A stretch of DNA of 64,000 bases from Amycolatopsis sp. 195334CR (GTDB lineage: Bacteria; Actinomycetota; Actinomycetes; Mycobacteriales; Pseudonocardiaceae): contig NZ_JAFJMJ010000001.1 in the NCBI RefSeq assembly GCF_017309385.1, forward strand, positions 1,364,001 to 1,428,000, written 5' to 3'. Both the position numbers and the translations under genes were made by a program. Below, in pieces: positions 29,339 to 40,675 of the stretch; position 1 is the stretch's first letter, and the number at the start of each line of letters is the position of its first letter. Below the pieces are notes generated by a model, which was given only the letters and a program-made list of their open reading frames with translations, searched no databases and was not told the DNA's origin.

Positions 29339-31345
29339 TCAGAGCGCCGCGCGCAGGTCCTCCACGCTGGTCACCGGGCGGTCGCAGAGGTAACCGCGGC
29401 AGACGTACGCCGCCGCCTCGCCGCCGACGAGCGGGCGGTCGGCGAGCAACGGCACGCCCTCGGCGTCGGGCATCCCACCGAGCACGATGCCGCCGCCGTG
29501 CACCCGGCGCGCGGCCTCGGCGACCAGTCCGGCACGCGCGACGGCGTCGGCACCGGTCACCGCGACCTGCACCGGACCGGCCCGCAACGCCTCCGCCACG
29601 CTCAGCCAGTGGCCGGCGAACCGCGGGATCTGCGAGGACAGCGCGCCCGTGCGGTTGATCGCCTGCTCGGCCGCGTCCCGGTAGCGCCCGGCCGCCTCCG
29701 GACCGGCCAGCGCCGAAGCCGTCAGCAACGCGCCTGCCAGCGCGGACGCCCCCGACGGGCTCGCGTTGTCACCGGGGTCGGACGGCCGATGGACCAGTTG
29801 CTCCGCGTCGTCCGCGGTGTCGTGGAAGGCGCCGGGCACCTCGGGGTCGGCGAACCGGGTCAGCGCGACCTCCAGCAGGTCGGTCGCGTCGGTCAGCCAG
29901 CGCGCTTCGCCGGTCGCCTGGTGCAGCGCGAGCAGGCCGTCGGCCAGGCAGGCGTAGTCCTCCAGCACCCCGGCCGCCTCGCCGACCACGCCGTGTCGCG
30001 AGCTGCGGCGCAAGCGGCCGTCGACGACGTGGGTGTCCACCAGGAAGCGCGCGGCCTCGGCGGCGGCGTCGATCCACTGCGTTTTGCCGAACGCCTGCCC
30101 CGCCTCGGCCAGCGCGGTGATCGCGAGGCCGTTCCAGGCGGCGATCACCTTGTCGTCCAGACCGGGCTGCGGGCGGTCGGCCCGCGCCCGCAGCAACGCC
30201 GACCGGATGCCGTCCAAGCGCGGCTCGTCGTCCGGGTCGAGCGGCAGCTGGAGCGTCGACGCACCGCCTTCGAAGGTGCCCTCCGGAGTGACCTTGAACA
30301 GCTCGGCGGCCCACTCGGCGTCCTTCTCGTCGAGCACTTCGACCAGCTGCGAGCGGGTCCAGACATAGGTCAGGCCCTCGATGCCGTCGGTGTCGGCGTC
30401 CAGCGAGGCCGCGAACCCGCCCTCGGCGGTGCGGAGGTCGCGGAGCAGGAAGGCGGCGGTCTCCTCGGTGATCCGCTCGGCGATGCCCAAGCCGCTGCGA
30501 CGGTACAGGTGCGCGTACAGCCGAAGCAGCAACGCGTTGTCGTACAACATCTTCTCGAAGTGGGGCACCACCCAGCCGGCGTCCACCGAGTACCGCGAGA
30601 AGCCACCGGCGAGCTGGTCGTACAGGCCACCGCGGGCCATCGCGTGCGCCGCTCGTTCCACAATGGACAGAGCTTCGGCGGAGCCGGTGCGCTCGTGGTG
30701 GCGCAGCAGGAACTCCAGCACCATGGACGGCGGGAACTTCGGCGCACCGCCGAAACCACCGTTGGTCCGGTCCTCGTCCTCGGCCAGCTTCGCCACCGCG
30801 CCTGCCAGCGCCTCGTCGTCCACAACGGACTCCTTCAACGGGCCGGTGCTCTCGGCCAGGTGCGCCATGATCTGCCCGGCGCCCTCGCGCAGCTCGTCCG
30901 GCCGCTCGCCCCACGCCTCGGCCACCGCGACCAGCAGCTGCGGGAACGACGGCAGGCCCGGACGCGGTCGCGGCGGGTAGTAGGTGCCGCAGTGGAACGG
31001 CTTGCCGTCCGGGGTGAGGAAGCAGGTCATCGGCCAGCCGCCCTGCCCGGTCATCGCCTGGGTGGCGGTCATGTAGACCGCGTCGATGTCGGGGCGCTCC
31101 TCGCGGTCGACCTTGATGTTGACGAAGTTCGCGTTCATCAGCGCCGCGGTGCCCTCGTCTTCGAACGACTCGTGGGCCATCACGTGGCACCAGTGGCAGG
31201 CGGCGTACCCGACCGACAGCAGGATGGGCACGTTCCGGCGCTCGGCCTCGGCGAGCGCTTCGGGGCCCCACGGCCACCAGTCGACCGGGTTGTCCGCGTG
31301 CTGGAGCAGGTACGGGCTGGTCGCGTCGGCGAGTCGGTTCGGCAT
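29339..31345 (-). CDS. DUF255 thioredoxin-domain protein (YyaL/SSP411 family)
   Basis: 668 residues, full family length. The N-terminal thioredoxin-like domain (about 1-170) carries C50-H-W-C53 and the family opening [25 protein letters not shown]; it is followed by an (alpha/alpha)6 glycosidase-like or N-acylglucosamine epimerase-like domain ([28 protein letters not shown] near 260). Biochemical role unknown. Conserved position corresponds to Rv1084. Divergent from hen1 with a 120-base gap. Confidence 0.9.
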   Translation of the reverse strand: MPNRLADATSPYLLQHADNPVDWWPWGPEALAEAERRNVPILLSVGYAACHWCHVMAHESFEDEGTAALMNANFVNIKVDREERPDIDAVYMTATQAMTGQGGWPMTCFLTPDGKPFHCGTYYPPRPRPGLPSFPQLLVAVAEAWGERPDELREGAGQIMAHLAESTGPLKESVVDDEALAGAVAKLAEDEDRTNGGFGGAPKFPPSMVLEFLLRHHERTGSAEALSIVERAAHAMARGGLYDQLAGGFSRYSVDAGWVVPHFEKMLYDNALLLRLYAHLYRRSGLGIAERITEETAAFLLRDLRTAEGGFAASLDADTDGIEGLTYVWTRSQLVEVLDEKDAEWAAELFKVTPEGTFEGGASTLQLPLDPDDEPRLDGIRSALLRARADRPQPGLDDKVIAAWNGLAITALAEAGQAFGKTQWIDAAAEAARFLVDTHVVDGRLRRSSRHGVVGEAAGVLEDYACLADGLLALHQATGEARWLTDATDLLEVALTRFADPEVPGAFHDTADDAEQLVHRPSDPGDNASPSGASALAGALLTASALAGPEAAGRYRDAAEQAINRTGALSSQIPRFAGHWLSVAEALRAGPVQVAVTGADAVARAGLVAEAARRVHGGGIVLGGMPDAEGVPLLADRPLVGGEAAAYVCRGYLCDRPVTSVEDLRAAL

Positions 31346-31465
31346 ACGAGTAAGGGTTCCAGAGAGGGGGGTGCCGCGCAGCGGCTCGGTTGAGGGTGGC
31401 GGTGGGCTGGCGGGAGGGAGGGAAAAGCGCGTGTGCCGAACTCGGTCCCATTGCACACTGTTCCG

Positions 31466-32839
31466 GTGTTGTTGACGATCTCCACCACGCATCGACCGGC
31501 CACCGACCTCGGCTTCCTCCTGCACAAGCATCCGGAGCGCGCGCAGTCGTTCCCGATCTCGGCGGGTACGGCCCACGTGTTCTACCCGCGCGCTACGGAG
31601 GCGGAGTGCACGGTCGCGCTGCTGGCGGAGATCGACCCGATCGCGCTGGTCCGCGGCGGTGCGACCACGCTGACCCAGTACGTCAACGACCGGCCGTACG
31701 CGGCGGGATCGCAGCTCGCGGTGGCCTTGAGGACGGTCTTCACCACCGCCATGACCGGCCGCTGCGACGCCCGTCCGGAGCTCGCCGAGCAGCGGATCCC
31801 GCTGTCCGTGCGGGTGCCGTCGTTGTGCTCGCGTGGCGGGATCGAGCTGGTCAGGCGGTTCTTCGAGCCCTTGGGCTGGCAGGTCGACGGCGCGGAGGTG
31901 CCGCTGGACGCCGAGATCCCCGGCTGGGCCGAATCGAGGTACGTCGACGCGACGCTGACCGGTGAACTGCGGCTCGCGGACGCCCTGCGCCAGCTGTACG
32001 TGCTGCTGCCCGCGCTCGACGGCAGCAAGCACTACTGGGTCGGGCAGGACGAGGCCGACAAGCTCCTGCGGGCAGGCGAGGGCTGGCTCGCCGGGCACCC
32101 CGACCGCGAAGCGATCACCAAGCGCTACCTCGAACACCGGCGCACGTACGTGAATTACGCGCTGGAAAGGCTTGGCGTAACTGACGAAGCGGAGGAAGAA
32201 CCCCGCGTGACCGAAGCACCCGAGCAGCCGGAATCGCTGGCCAAGCAGCGCCAGGGCAGCGTGCTGGCCGCGTTGCGCGCGGCCGGGGCGCAGCGCGTGC
32301 TCGATCTGGGCTGCGGTGGTGGCGCGCTGCTGCGCGTCCTGATGCGGGAGCCGTCGTTCACCGAGATCGTCGGGCTCGACGTCTCGGCGAAGGCGCTGGA
32401 CGTGGCCGAGCGGCGGCTCAAGCTGGACCGCCTGCCGGACCGGCAGCGCGACCGGGTCAAGCTGCGCCAGTCCTCGCTGACCTACGCCGACCCGTCGCTG
32501 TCCGGGTACGACGCCGCCGTGCTGATGGAGGTGATCGAGCACCTGGACGAGGAACGGCTGCCCGCGCTCGAACACGCCGTCTTCGCCGTCGCCCGGCCGC
32601 GGTGCGTCATCGTCACCACCCCCAACTCGGAGTACAACGTGCGTTTCGAAACCTTGCCCGCCAACACCTTCCGGCACTCCGACCACCGTTTCGAATGGAC
32701 TCGCGAGGAGTTCGGCCGGTGGGCTTCGGCGGTCGCCGAGCGCAACGGCTACACCGTGCGGCAGCTGCCGGTCGGCGCCGAGGACCCGGAAGTCGGCGCG
32801 CCCACGCAGCTCGCCGTGTTCACGGAGGTGGCGGCGTGA
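31466..32839 (+). CDS. hen1: Hen1, 3'-terminal RNA ribose 2'-O-methyltransferase
   Basis: 457 residues. N-terminal Hen1_L domain about 1-235 ([28 protein letters not shown]), then a SAM methyltransferase about 250-457 with [15 protein letters not shown] near 278-292 and the metal-binding set EVIEHLD plus [10 protein letters not shown] characteristic of HEN1. It methylates the 2'-OH at a break before ligation, so the repaired RNA cannot be cut again at that site. GTG 31466 gives the family N-terminus. GTGA overlap with pnkp shows one operon; bacterial Hen1 and Pnkp act as a complex. Confidence 0.94.
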   Translation: MLLTISTTHRPATDLGFLLHKHPERAQSFPISAGTAHVFYPRATEAECTVALLAEIDPIALVRGGATTLTQYVNDRPYAAGSQLAVALRTVFTTAMTGRCDARPELAEQRIPLSVRVPSLCSRGGIELVRRFFEPLGWQVDGAEVPLDAEIPGWAESRYVDATLTGELRLADALRQLYVLLPALDGSKHYWVGQDEADKLLRAGEGWLAGHPDREAITKRYLEHRRTYVNYALERLGVTDEAEEEPRVTEAPEQPESLAKQRQGSVLAALRAAGAQRVLDLGCGGGALLRVLMREPSFTEIVGLDVSAKALDVAERRLKLDRLPDRQRDRVKLRQSSLTYADPSLSGYDAAVLMEVIEHLDEERLPALEHAVFAVARPRCVIVTTPNSEYNVRFETLPANTFRHSDHRFEWTREEFGRWASAVAERNGYTVRQLPVGAEDPEVGAPTQLAVFTEVAA

Positions 32840-35325
32840 AGCTGACCGTTCCCGACATGTCCCTGGTCGCGCTGGTCGGCGTGTCCGGCTCCGGCAAGTC
32901 GACCTTCGCGCGCACGCACTTCGCCTCGACGCAGGTGCTTTCCAGCGACTTCTTCCGCGGTCTGGTCTCCGACGACGAGAACGACCAGGCCGCCAGCGCC
33001 GACGCCTTCGCCGCGCTGCACTTCGTCGCGGGCAGGCGGCTCGCGGCGGGCAAGCTGACCGTGGTCGACGCGACCAACGTGCAGCGGGGTTCGCGCGCGG
33101 ACCTGGTCAAGCTGGCCAAGGAGCACGACGTGCTGCCCACCGCCATCGTGTTCGACCTGCCCGAATCGCTGTGCGTGGCGCGCAACGAGGCCCGGCCCGA
33201 TCGCGATTTCGGTGCGCACGTGGTCCGGCGTCAGCGCGGCGAGCTGAAGCGGTCGCTGAAGTTCCTGCAGAAGGAGGGCTTCCGGCGGGTTCACGTGCTG
33301 CGCTCGGTCGAAGAGGTCGAGGCCGCCGAGATCGTGGTCGAACCGCTGATGAACGATCGGCGCGAGCTGACCGGCCCGTTCGACGTGATCGGTGACGTGC
33401 ACGGCTGCCGCGAGGAACTGGAGGAACTGCTCGGCGAGCTCGGGTACGTGCACGACGGCGCGTACCACCACCCCGAAGGCCGGACCGCGTTGTTCGTCGG
33501 CGATCTGGTCGACCGCGGGCCGGACACGCCCGGCGTGCTCGAACTGGTCATGGCCATGGTCGAACGCGGCAGCGCGATGTCGGTGTGCGGGAACCACGAG
33601 CAGAAGCTGACGCGCGCACTGCAGGGCAAGAAGGTGCAGGTCACGCACGGCCTCGGCGAGTCGCTGGAGCAGCTCGGCACGCGGGACGAGGCGTTCCGCG
33701 CCAAGGTGCTGGAGTTCTGCGACGGGCTGATCGCGCACTACGTGCTCGACGGGGGCAGGCTGGTCGTCGCGCACGCCGGGCTGCCCGAACGGTTCCACGG
33801 CCGGGCGTCCGGGCGGGTGCGCAGCACGGCGTTGTTCGGGGAGACCTCCGGCGAGACCGACGAGTTCGGGCTGCCGGTCCGGTACCCATGGGCCCGCGAC
33901 TACCGGGGCAAGGCGACCGTCCTCTATGGACACACGCCGACGCCCGAGGTGGAATGGGTCAACGGCACGCTGTGCCTGGACACCGGGTGCGTGTTCGGCG
34001 GCAAGCTGACCGCGCTGCGGTACCCCGAGCGCGAGGTGGTTTCCGTCGCGGCCAAGAAGGTCTGGTACGAACCCGTGCGCCCGCTGGGACCCGCCAAGCG
34101 CGAGCCGGCCGTGCTCGAACTGGCCGACGTCACCGGCAAGCGCATCCTCGAAACGCGCTACCACGGGCGGATCGGGGTGTCGGCCGAGCAGTCGGCCGCG
34201 GCGCTGGAGGTGATGAGCCGGTTCGCCGTGGACCCGCGGTGGCTGCTCTACCTGCCCCCGACGATGGCGCCGAGCGCGACCTCGGAGCGGGAGGACTTCC
34301 TCGAACACCCCGAGCAGGCCTTCGCCGAGTTCCGCGCGGCCGGGGTGCAGTCCGTGGTGTGCGAGGAGAAGCACATGGGCTCACGGGCGGTGGTGCTGGT
34401 CTGCCGCGACTCCGGCGTGGCGCCCGCGCGCTTCGGCATCGAGGGCGACGGCGTGGTGTACACCCGCACCGGGCGGCCGTTCTTCGCGGACACCGAGTTC
34501 CTCGGGCGCGTGCGCGAGGCGGCGACCTCGGCCGGGCTGTGGGACGAACTCGGCACGGACTGGCTCCTGCTGGACGCCGAGCTGATGCCGTGGAGCCTCA
34601 AGGCCGGGGCGCTGATCGCCGACCAGTACGCGTCGGTGGGCGCGGCCGCGCAGGCGGTGCTGCCCGCGGCGGTCGCCGAGCTGGACGCGGCGGCCGGGCG
34701 CGGGATCGACGTGGGGCCGCTGCTGGACCGCACGCGGTCACGGGCTTCGGCGGTCGACGCCTACCGGACGGCCTACCGGCGCTACTGCTGGCCGACCGAC
34801 GGGCTGAACGGGGTGCGGCTGGCGCCGTTCCAGGTGCTGGCCTCGGCGGGCGCGGCGCACCACACGAAGCCGCACGCCTGGCACCTCGACCTGGCGGCCC
34901 GGCTGACCGCGGCCGATCCGGACCTGTTCGCGCCGACCGCGACGCGGTTCGTCGACACCACGGACGCCGACGAGCTGGCCGCGGCCACGCGGTGGTGGCT
35001 GGAGCTGACCGAAGCCGGCGGGGAGGGGATGGTGGTCAAGCCCGCCGCGAACCTCACCCGGGGCACGCGCGGGCTGGTGCAGCCGGGGGTCAAGGTGCGC
35101 GGGCGGGAGTACCTGCGGATCATCTACGGCCCCGAGTACCTCGACCACCTGCCGCAGTTGCGGAGCCGGGGACTGGGCCGGAAGCGGGCGCTGGCGCTGC
35201 GCGAGTACGCGCTCGGGCTGGAAGCACTGGACCGGGTGGCGCGGGGCGAGCCGCTCTGGCGCGTGCACGAATGCGTGTTCGCGGTGCTCGCGCTGGAGTC
35301 GGAGCCGGTGGACCCGCGGCTCTAA
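32836..35325 (+). CDS. pnkp: Pnkp, polynucleotide kinase-phosphatase-ligase
   Basis: 829 residues with three catalytic modules. Kinase about 1-170 with P-loop GVSGSGKST (15-23), giving 5'-phosphate. Metallophosphatase about 180-430 with D187-x-H189, VGDLVDRG and GNHE (252-255), removing 3' or 2',3'-cyclic phosphate. Adenylyltransferase (ligase) about 470-829 with nucleotidyl lysine K512 in EKHMGSR and C-terminal GGEGMVVKP. Bacterial Pnkp ligase alone is weak and needs Hen1 to seal RNA, which fits the overlapping hen1. Likely targets are tRNAs cut by ribotoxins. Its stop interlocks with that of the convergent membrane protein gene. Confidence 0.95.
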   Translation: MKLTVPDMSLVALVGVSGSGKSTFARTHFASTQVLSSDFFRGLVSDDENDQAASADAFAALHFVAGRRLAAGKLTVVDATNVQRGSRADLVKLAKEHDVLPTAIVFDLPESLCVARNEARPDRDFGAHVVRRQRGELKRSLKFLQKEGFRRVHVLRSVEEVEAAEIVVEPLMNDRRELTGPFDVIGDVHGCREELEELLGELGYVHDGAYHHPEGRTALFVGDLVDRGPDTPGVLELVMAMVERGSAMSVCGNHEQKLTRALQGKKVQVTHGLGESLEQLGTRDEAFRAKVLEFCDGLIAHYVLDGGRLVVAHAGLPERFHGRASGRVRSTALFGETSGETDEFGLPVRYPWARDYRGKATVLYGHTPTPEVEWVNGTLCLDTGCVFGGKLTALRYPEREVVSVAAKKVWYEPVRPLGPAKREPAVLELADVTGKRILETRYHGRIGVSAEQSAAALEVMSRFAVDPRWLLYLPPTMAPSATSEREDFLEHPEQAFAEFRAAGVQSVVCEEKHMGSRAVVLVCRDSGVAPARFGIEGDGVVYTRTGRPFFADTEFLGRVREAATSAGLWDELGTDWLLLDAELMPWSLKAGALIADQYASVGAAAQAVLPAAVAELDAAAGRGIDVGPLLDRTRSRASAVDAYRTAYRRYCWPTDGLNGVRLAPFQVLASAGAAHHTKPHAWHLDLAARLTAADPDLFAPTATRFVDTTDADELAAATRWWLELTEAGGEGMVVKPAANLTRGTRGLVQPGVKVRGREYLRIIYGPEYLDHLPQLRSRGLGRKRALALREYALGLEALDRVARGEPLWRVHECVFAVLALESEPVDPRL

Positions 35326-35639
35326 CTGGAGGGCTTGGCTTCCTGGGGATCAGCGGTCTCGGCGGGCTTCTCCTCGCTCGCCGGGGCCGCTTCTTCCGCG
35401 GCCTCCGCCTTCGGTTCCGGGTCGTCGAAGCTCTCCGGCACCCGCTTGAGGTGCTTGGTCATCGAGCGGACCAGCAGCACCACGGCGATCAGGAACAGGA
35501 TCAGCACCAGCAGGCCGACCGGCGAGGACTTGCCGAAGTCCTCGCCCTGGCCGCCGTTGTCGCCGTTGCCCGGCTGCTGGGCCAGCACCGCGGTCGCGGT
35601 GACCGGCACCACGGCCAGGTCCGGCAGTACAAAACTCAT
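35322..35639 (-). CDS. Small single-pass membrane protein (Rv1083-like)
   Basis: 105 residues: an N-terminal hydrophobic segment (LPDLAVVPVTATAVLAQ) perhaps a signal, a Gly/Asn-rich linker, one strong membrane helix (about 43-60, VGLLVLILFLIAVVLLV), a basic stop-transfer (RSMTKHLKR) and an acidic Glu/Ala/Pro-rich tail inside. It follows mca by 12 bases on the same strand, as in mycobacteria. Function unknown. Stop codons of this gene and pnkp share 4 bases. Confidence 0.78.
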   Translation of the reverse strand: MSFVLPDLAVVPVTATAVLAQQPGNGDNGGQGEDFGKSSPVGLLVLILFLIAVVLLVRSMTKHLKRVPESFDDPEPKAEAAEEAAPASEEKPAETADPQEAKPSS

Positions 35640-35651
35640 GGGCTCACCTTC

Positions 35652-36542
35652 TCAGAGCTTGGCCGGACGCCCTTCGGGCGCCCCCGCGATGCCCGCGAAC
35701 AAATCGTCCTCCGGAACGGTGCTGTCCACCAGTGACCGGACCAGCTCGTACTCCTCGGTCGGCCACAGCTCGCGCTGGATCTCCAGCGGGGTGGCGAACC
35801 AGCGGCTGTCCGGGTCGATCTGGGTGGCGTGCGCCTTGAGCGCCTCGTCGCGCTGCTCGAAGTAGTCACCGCACGGGACCCGGGTGGTCACCCGCTCCAT
35901 CACGTCCGGCTTGTCGTCGCTCCAGCGCTTGAGCCACTCCTCGTACGGCGACTCCAGGCCCGCCTTGAGCAGGGCCTCGTGCATCGCGGTCATCCTGGCG
36001 CGGGAGAACCCGTGCACGTAGTACAGCTTCAGCGGCTGCCACGGCTCGCCCGTGCCCGGGTACTTGTCCGGGTCGCCCGCCGCGTCGAAGGCGGCCATCG
36101 AGATCTCGTGCGTCCGGATGTGGTCCGGGTGCGGGTAACCGCCGTTCTCGTCGTAGGTGATGATCACGTGCGGGCGGAAGTCGCGGATGGCCTCGACCAG
36201 CGGGCCGGTGGACTCCTCGATCGGCACGGTGGCAAACGAGCCCTCCGGCAGCGGGGGCAGCGGGTCGCCCTCGGGCAGGCCGGAGTCGACGAAGCCGAGC
36301 CAGCGGTGCTGCACGCCGAGGATCTTCGCCGCGCGCGCCATCTCCTCGCGGCGGATCTCGGTCATGTTCTCCAGCACCTCGGGCCGGTCCATGGCCGGGT
36401 TGAGGATGCTGCCCGCCTCACCACCGGTGCAGGTCACCACCAAAACCTCGTGCCCCTCGGCGACGTAACGCGCCATGGTGGCCGCACCCTTGCTGGACTC
36501 GTCGTCCGGGTGGGCGTGCACCGCCATCAGCCGAAGCGCCAT
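35652..36542 (-). CDS. mca: Mycothiol S-conjugate amidase
   Basis: Cleaves mycothiol S-conjugates of electrophiles and drugs to the exported mercapturic acid and GlcN-Ins. 296 residues of the LmbE/PIG-L zinc deacetylase fold. Zinc ligands H11 and D14 (AHPDDE) and H141 (PHPDHI) are visible; the C-terminal [17 protein letters not shown] is the Mca-type segment. Start at 36542 ([14 protein letters not shown]) has AGAAGGG 11-12 bases away; ATG 36551 is nearer than usual to it. Marks the host as a mycothiol producer. Confidence 0.93.
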   Translation of the reverse strand: MALRLMAVHAHPDDESSKGAATMARYVAEGHEVLVVTCTGGEAGSILNPAMDRPEVLENMTEIRREEMARAAKILGVQHRWLGFVDSGLPEGDPLPPLPEGSFATVPIEESTGPLVEAIRDFRPHVIITYDENGGYPHPDHIRTHEISMAAFDAAGDPDKYPGTGEPWQPLKLYYVHGFSRARMTAMHEALLKAGLESPYEEWLKRWSDDKPDVMERVTTRVPCGDYFEQRDEALKAHATQIDPDSRWFATPLEIQRELWPTEEYELVRSLVDSTVPEDDLFAGIAGAPEGRPAKL

Positions 36543-36667
36543 AACCGGCATGTCCCTTCTCTGCGTTGACCCCACGTCAAGCCCCCAGACGGCCAACGCG
36601 GATACTCGACTCAGCATTCCCCTGCCATTGTCCCCGCTGCACCGACCAGACGGCCCGGAGGCCCGGT

Positions 36668-37099
36668 TTGCCCACCGAAACGCCCGCTCGCCTGCCGGAA
36701 GGCCGGTACGGCAAGCCCCCGCGCAAAGCACCCAGGCGGTGGCGCGTGTGGGCGCTGAGCGTGGCCGGCCTGCTGGTCGGTGGCGCGGTCGCCTTCCTGG
36801 CCTACGCCAATCTCGGCACCGCGCCGATCGAGGGCCAGCGACGGCTGTTCACCGAGCTGCCCGGGAACGCGATGGAGATCACCGTCGACGTGACGAGGGA
36901 CGAGCCGGAGCGCCCCGGCGTCTGCATCGTGCGCGTGCGCGACATCACCGGGGCGGAGAGCGGGCGGCGCGAAGTACTGGTGCCACCCGGTGACAGCAGC
37001 ACCGCGGTGACGGCGGTGATCAAAAGCGGTGGGCGCCCGGTGACGGCCGACGTATTCGGCTGCTCGTACGAGGTGCCCGAATATTTGTCAACCCCGTAG
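36668..37099 (+). CDS. DUF4307 membrane protein
   Basis: 143 residues. Cytoplasmic basic N-terminus ([20 protein letters not shown]), one membrane helix about 23-45 ([20 protein letters not shown]), then an outside beta-rich domain ending [16 protein letters not shown]. This is the DUF4307 layout. TTG 36668 has GGAGG 6 bases before it. Corresponds to Rv1081c, between mca and greA. Function unknown. Confidence 0.82.
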   Translation: MPTETPARLPEGRYGKPPRKAPRRWRVWALSVAGLLVGGAVAFLAYANLGTAPIEGQRRLFTELPGNAMEITVDVTRDEPERPGVCIVRVRDITGAESGRREVLVPPGDSSTAVTAVIKSGGRPVTADVFGCSYEVPEYLSTP

Positions 37100-37172
37100 C
37101 GGCCAACGGGGTGAAGCGGGCGGTCAACGCCCGTTCCACGGCCGGAAAAGGCGGCCTCGTGCCCCCTTGTCG

Positions 37173-37181
37173 TGTTATGCT
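37173..37181 (+). promoter_or_regulatory. Extended -10 promoter upstream of greA
   Basis: TGTTATGCT reads as an extended -10 (TGN plus TATGCT). Transcription would begin near 37187-37189, just before a perfect intrinsic terminator. No convincing -35 hexamer at the standard distance. Confidence 0.5.
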
Positions 37182-37191
37182 GATCTACCGG

Positions 37192-37217
37192 CACGGCCCC
37201 AGGCGGGCCGTGTTTTT
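37192..37217 (+). terminator. Intrinsic terminator inside the greA leader
   Basis: Stem CACGGCCC (37192-37199) with GGGCCGTG (37205-37212), 5-base loop, then TTTTT at 37213-37217. It is the most classical + strand terminator in the window. It lies 92 bases before the greA start and about 5 bases after a probable transcription start, so it could act as an attenuator or make a very short RNA. Alternatively it simply ends the DUF4307 transcript. Confidence 0.75.
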
Positions 37218-37308
37218 CCTTTATCTCTGCCTCGCCGGCGAGCCACGCCGGTGGAGGTAGCCGGCTTGCATACCCAAGACCGGCAGGCCCAACGAGGAGA
37301 TGGTGACC

Positions 37309-37797
37309 GTGAGCGACACCCAGGTGACCTGGCTGACCCAGGATGCCTACGACAGGCTCAAGCACGAGCTCGACGAACTCATCGAGAATCGTCCGGTCAT
37401 CGCCGCGAAGATCAACGACAGCCGGGAAGAGGGCGACCTCAAGGAGAACGGTGGCTACCACGCCGCCCGTGAGGAACAGGCCCACCAGGAGTCCCGCATC
37501 CGCCACCTCCAGGAGCTGCTGCGCGCGGCCAAGGTCGGCGAAGCCCCGGCGAACGACGGACTCGCGGAGCCCGGCAAGATTCTCACCGTGCGTTACGAGG
37601 GCGATGACGAGGACGAGAAGTTCCTGCTCGCCACCCGTGAGGAGGGCGCCGAAGGCGACCTCGACGTGTACTCCCCGGAGTCACCGCTCGGCCGCGCCCT
37701 GCTCGGCGCGAAGGAGGGCGAGGCTCGCGAGTACGAGCTGCCCAACGGCAACACCCAGAAGGTGACCCTGGTCAAGGCGGTGCCCTACACCGGCTGA
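37309..37797 (+). CDS. greA: Transcription elongation factor GreA
   Basis: 162 residues; rescues backtracked RNA polymerase by stimulating transcript cleavage. The N-terminal coiled coil (about 10-75) carries the tip acidic pair in [16 protein letters not shown], and the C-terminal FKBP-like domain holds [22 protein letters not shown] 37309 ([10 protein letters not shown]) matches mycobacterial GreA and has GAGGAG at 9 bases; ATG 37300 directly touches that site. An intrinsic terminator sits in its leader and a hairpin follows its stop. Confidence 0.95.
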   Translation: MSDTQVTWLTQDAYDRLKHELDELIENRPVIAAKINDSREEGDLKENGGYHAAREEQAHQESRIRHLQELLRAAKVGEAPANDGLAEPGKILTVRYEGDDEDEKFLLATREEGAEGDLDVYSPESPLGRALLGAKEGEAREYELPNGNTQKVTLVKAVPYTG

Positions 37798-37828
37798 CCG
37801 CTCGCCGTCTCCCGACCTGAAGAACGCA

Positions 37829-37861
37829 CGCCCGGCCGTGAGCTTTGCCCATGGCCGGGCG
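37829..37861 (+). terminator. Hairpin downstream of greA
   Basis: Nine-base arms CGCCCGGCC (37829-37837) and GGCCGGGCG (37853-37861) with a 15-base loop, 32 bases after the greA stop. GCATGTTTCC follows, with only a short T-run. Confidence 0.55.
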
Positions 37862-37907
37862 CGCATGTTTCCGGCTAGCGTCGGAAGCAAAGCTTTGGGA
37901 GGCAGTT

Positions 37908-38714
37908 TTGAGCGACTTACCAATTTGCGGGACCTGCGGGACCCAGTACGCGACGCCACAGACCGAATGCCAGATCTGCGAAGACGAACGCCAGTACGTC
38001 CCGCAATCCGGCCAGACTTGGACCACTCTCGCGAAGATGCGCGAGAGTGGCGATTATTCGGCACGCATCGAACACCCGGGCGAAGGCTTGATCGAAATCG
38101 GCACCGAACCCCGGTTCGGCATCGGGCAGCGCGCGCTGCTGGTGCAGGCCGCTTCGGGCAACCTCCTCTGGGACTGCGTGACCTACCTCGACGACGAGAT
38201 CGTCGCCGCGGTCGAGGCGGCCGGCGGCATCACCGGCATCGCCATCAGCCACCCGCACTACTACGGCACCATGGTCGAGTGGGCGAAGGCCTTCAACGTG
38301 CCGATCCACCTGCACGAGAAGGACAAGGACTGGATCGGCCGCACCGACGACGCGATCGAGCTGTGGAGCGGTGACTCGAAGCAGCTCGCCGACGACCTGA
38401 CGCTGGTCAACCTGGGCGTGCACTTCCCGGGGTCCACCGTGCTGCACTGGCGCGACGGCGCCGCGGGCAAGGGCGCGCTGCTCACCGGCGACATCGTGCA
38501 GGTCATCCCGGACCGCAAGTTCGTCGGGTTCATGTACAGCTACCCGAACCTGATCCCGGAGCGGCCGAGCATCGTCAAGCACGCCGCCGAGATCCTCGAG
38601 CCGTACCGGTTCGAGAAGCTGCACGGCGCCTGGTGGAACTCCTCCATCAACGCCGACGCGCACGGCATCGTCCAGCGCTCCGCGAAGCGCTACCTCGAGC
38701 ACGCGCGCGACTGA
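37908..38714 (+). CDS. Zinc-ribbon plus metallo-beta-lactamase-fold protein with altered active site
   Basis: 268 residues. An N-terminal rubredoxin-like zinc ribbon (CGTC near 8-11 and CQIC near 23-26) is followed by an MBL-fold domain. Where catalytic members have HxHxDH this protein has SHPHYYG, and later LTGDIVQV retains an Asp; at least two usual metal ligands are lost. TTG 37908 has GGGAGG at 5 bases. Codon 4 is TTA, a rare codon in such genomes. Convergent with the Lrp gene across palindrome copy 3. Function unknown. Confidence 0.8.
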   Translation: MSDLPICGTCGTQYATPQTECQICEDERQYVPQSGQTWTTLAKMRESGDYSARIEHPGEGLIEIGTEPRFGIGQRALLVQAASGNLLWDCVTYLDDEIVAAVEAAGGITGIAISHPHYYGTMVEWAKAFNVPIHLHEKDKDWIGRTDDAIELWSGDSKQLADDLTLVNLGVHFPGSTVLHWRDGAAGKGALLTGDIVQVIPDRKFVGFMYSYPNLIPERPSIVKHAAEILEPYRFEKLHGAWWNSSINADAHGIVQRSAKRYLEHARD

Positions 38715-38735
38715 TCGCTCCGGCGACGCCGCCCA

Positions 38736-38790
38736 TGTCACGAATGTGGCTTTCGAGACGTTCCGCGTCTCGAAAGCCACATTCGTGACA
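38736..38790. repeat. Long palindrome between convergent genes (GAATGTGGCTTTC family, copy 3)
   Basis: Perfect 25-base arms (38736-38760, 38766-38790), 5-base loop. The core CGAATGTGGCTTTCG keeps GAATGTGGCTTTC, but the flanking bases that close the inner mini-hairpin have changed from GT/AC to C/G, a compensatory change. It lies 21 bases after the MBL gene and 24 before the end of the Lrp gene. Confidence 0.85.
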
Positions 38791-38814
38791 CCAGGCGCGC
38801 CCGGCGGCGGCCGG

Positions 38815-39294
38815 TCACCGCTGCCGCGCGGTGCGTTCCAGCAGGGGACGCACCCGCGGCGGCACGGGCGTGGACAGCGCGATCGAGGTCGAGGTCCGCA
38901 GCACGTCCGGTACGCCGACCACCTCGTCGATCACCCGCTGCAGGTCGTCGTTGTCGCGCGCGACCATGCGCACGAACAGGTCGCCCTGCCCGGTGGTGGC
39001 GTGCACCTCGCACACCTCGTCGATCGCGGCCAGCGCCGCCGCCACCCCGGTGCGGCGGCCCTGCGCGATCTCCAGCCAGGCGAACGCGGTCAGCCCGTAG
39101 CCCATCGCGGCCAGGTCCAGTTCCGGCGGGAAGCCGCCGAGCACGCCCTTCGCCGCCAGCCGGTCCAGCCTGGCCTGCACCGTCCCCCGCGCCACCCCGA
39201 GCCGTCGCGCGCTTTCCAGCACGCCCAGGCGCGGCGCGTCGGTGAGCAGCAGGAGCAGGCGCGCGTCCAGGTCGTCGAGGGCTTCTTCAGGCAT
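38815..39294 (-). CDS. Lrp/AsnC-family transcriptional regulator
   Basis: 159 residues: N-terminal HTH about 5-55 (LDDLDARLLLLLTDAPRLGVLESARRLGV) and C-terminal RAM ligand domain about 70-145 (EVCEVHATTGQGDLFVRMVARDNDDLQ). Divergent from hpd, the usual place of an Hpd-controlling Lrp protein, so tyrosine or homogentisate-pathway metabolites are likely effectors (inference). Start ATG 39294 fits family length. Confidence 0.88.
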   Translation of the reverse strand: MPEEALDDLDARLLLLLTDAPRLGVLESARRLGVARGTVQARLDRLAAKGVLGGFPPELDLAAMGYGLTAFAWLEIAQGRRTGVAAALAAIDEVCEVHATTGQGDLFVRMVARDNDDLQRVIDEVVGVPDVLRTSTSIALSTPVPPRVRPLLERTARQR

Positions 39295-39347
39295 GGCGAA
39301 TCTCCTGCACAGGTTGTCCACTCTGACCGGCCGATTCCCGGTTTCCT

Positions 39348-40613
<1,266 letters not shown>

Positions 40614-40620
40614 GGTCCCG

Positions 40621-40675
40621 TGCGGTGAATGTGGCTTTCACGGCGTCTGACGCGGTGAAAGCCACATTCACCGCA
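40621..40675. repeat. Long palindrome between convergent genes (GAATGTGGCTTTC family, copy 4)
   Basis: 27-base arms (40621-40647, 40649-40675) with two mismatches near the centre. Outer part TGCGGTGAATGTGGCTTTCA pairs perfectly. It fills the whole gap between hpd (stop 40613) and the end of the threonine dehydratase gene (40676). Confidence 0.85.

Noticed and set aside
26794..31393. Two open frames above 600 codons on the + strand (26794-28647, 29498-31393)
   Set aside because: Both lie entirely opposite well-supported acyl-CoA dehydrogenase and DUF255 genes and show shadow composition.
31346..32686. Upstream extension of the DUF255 gene across hen1
   Set aside because: The extra 447 codons are opposite hen1 and have no family features; ATG 31345 gives the conserved N-terminus.
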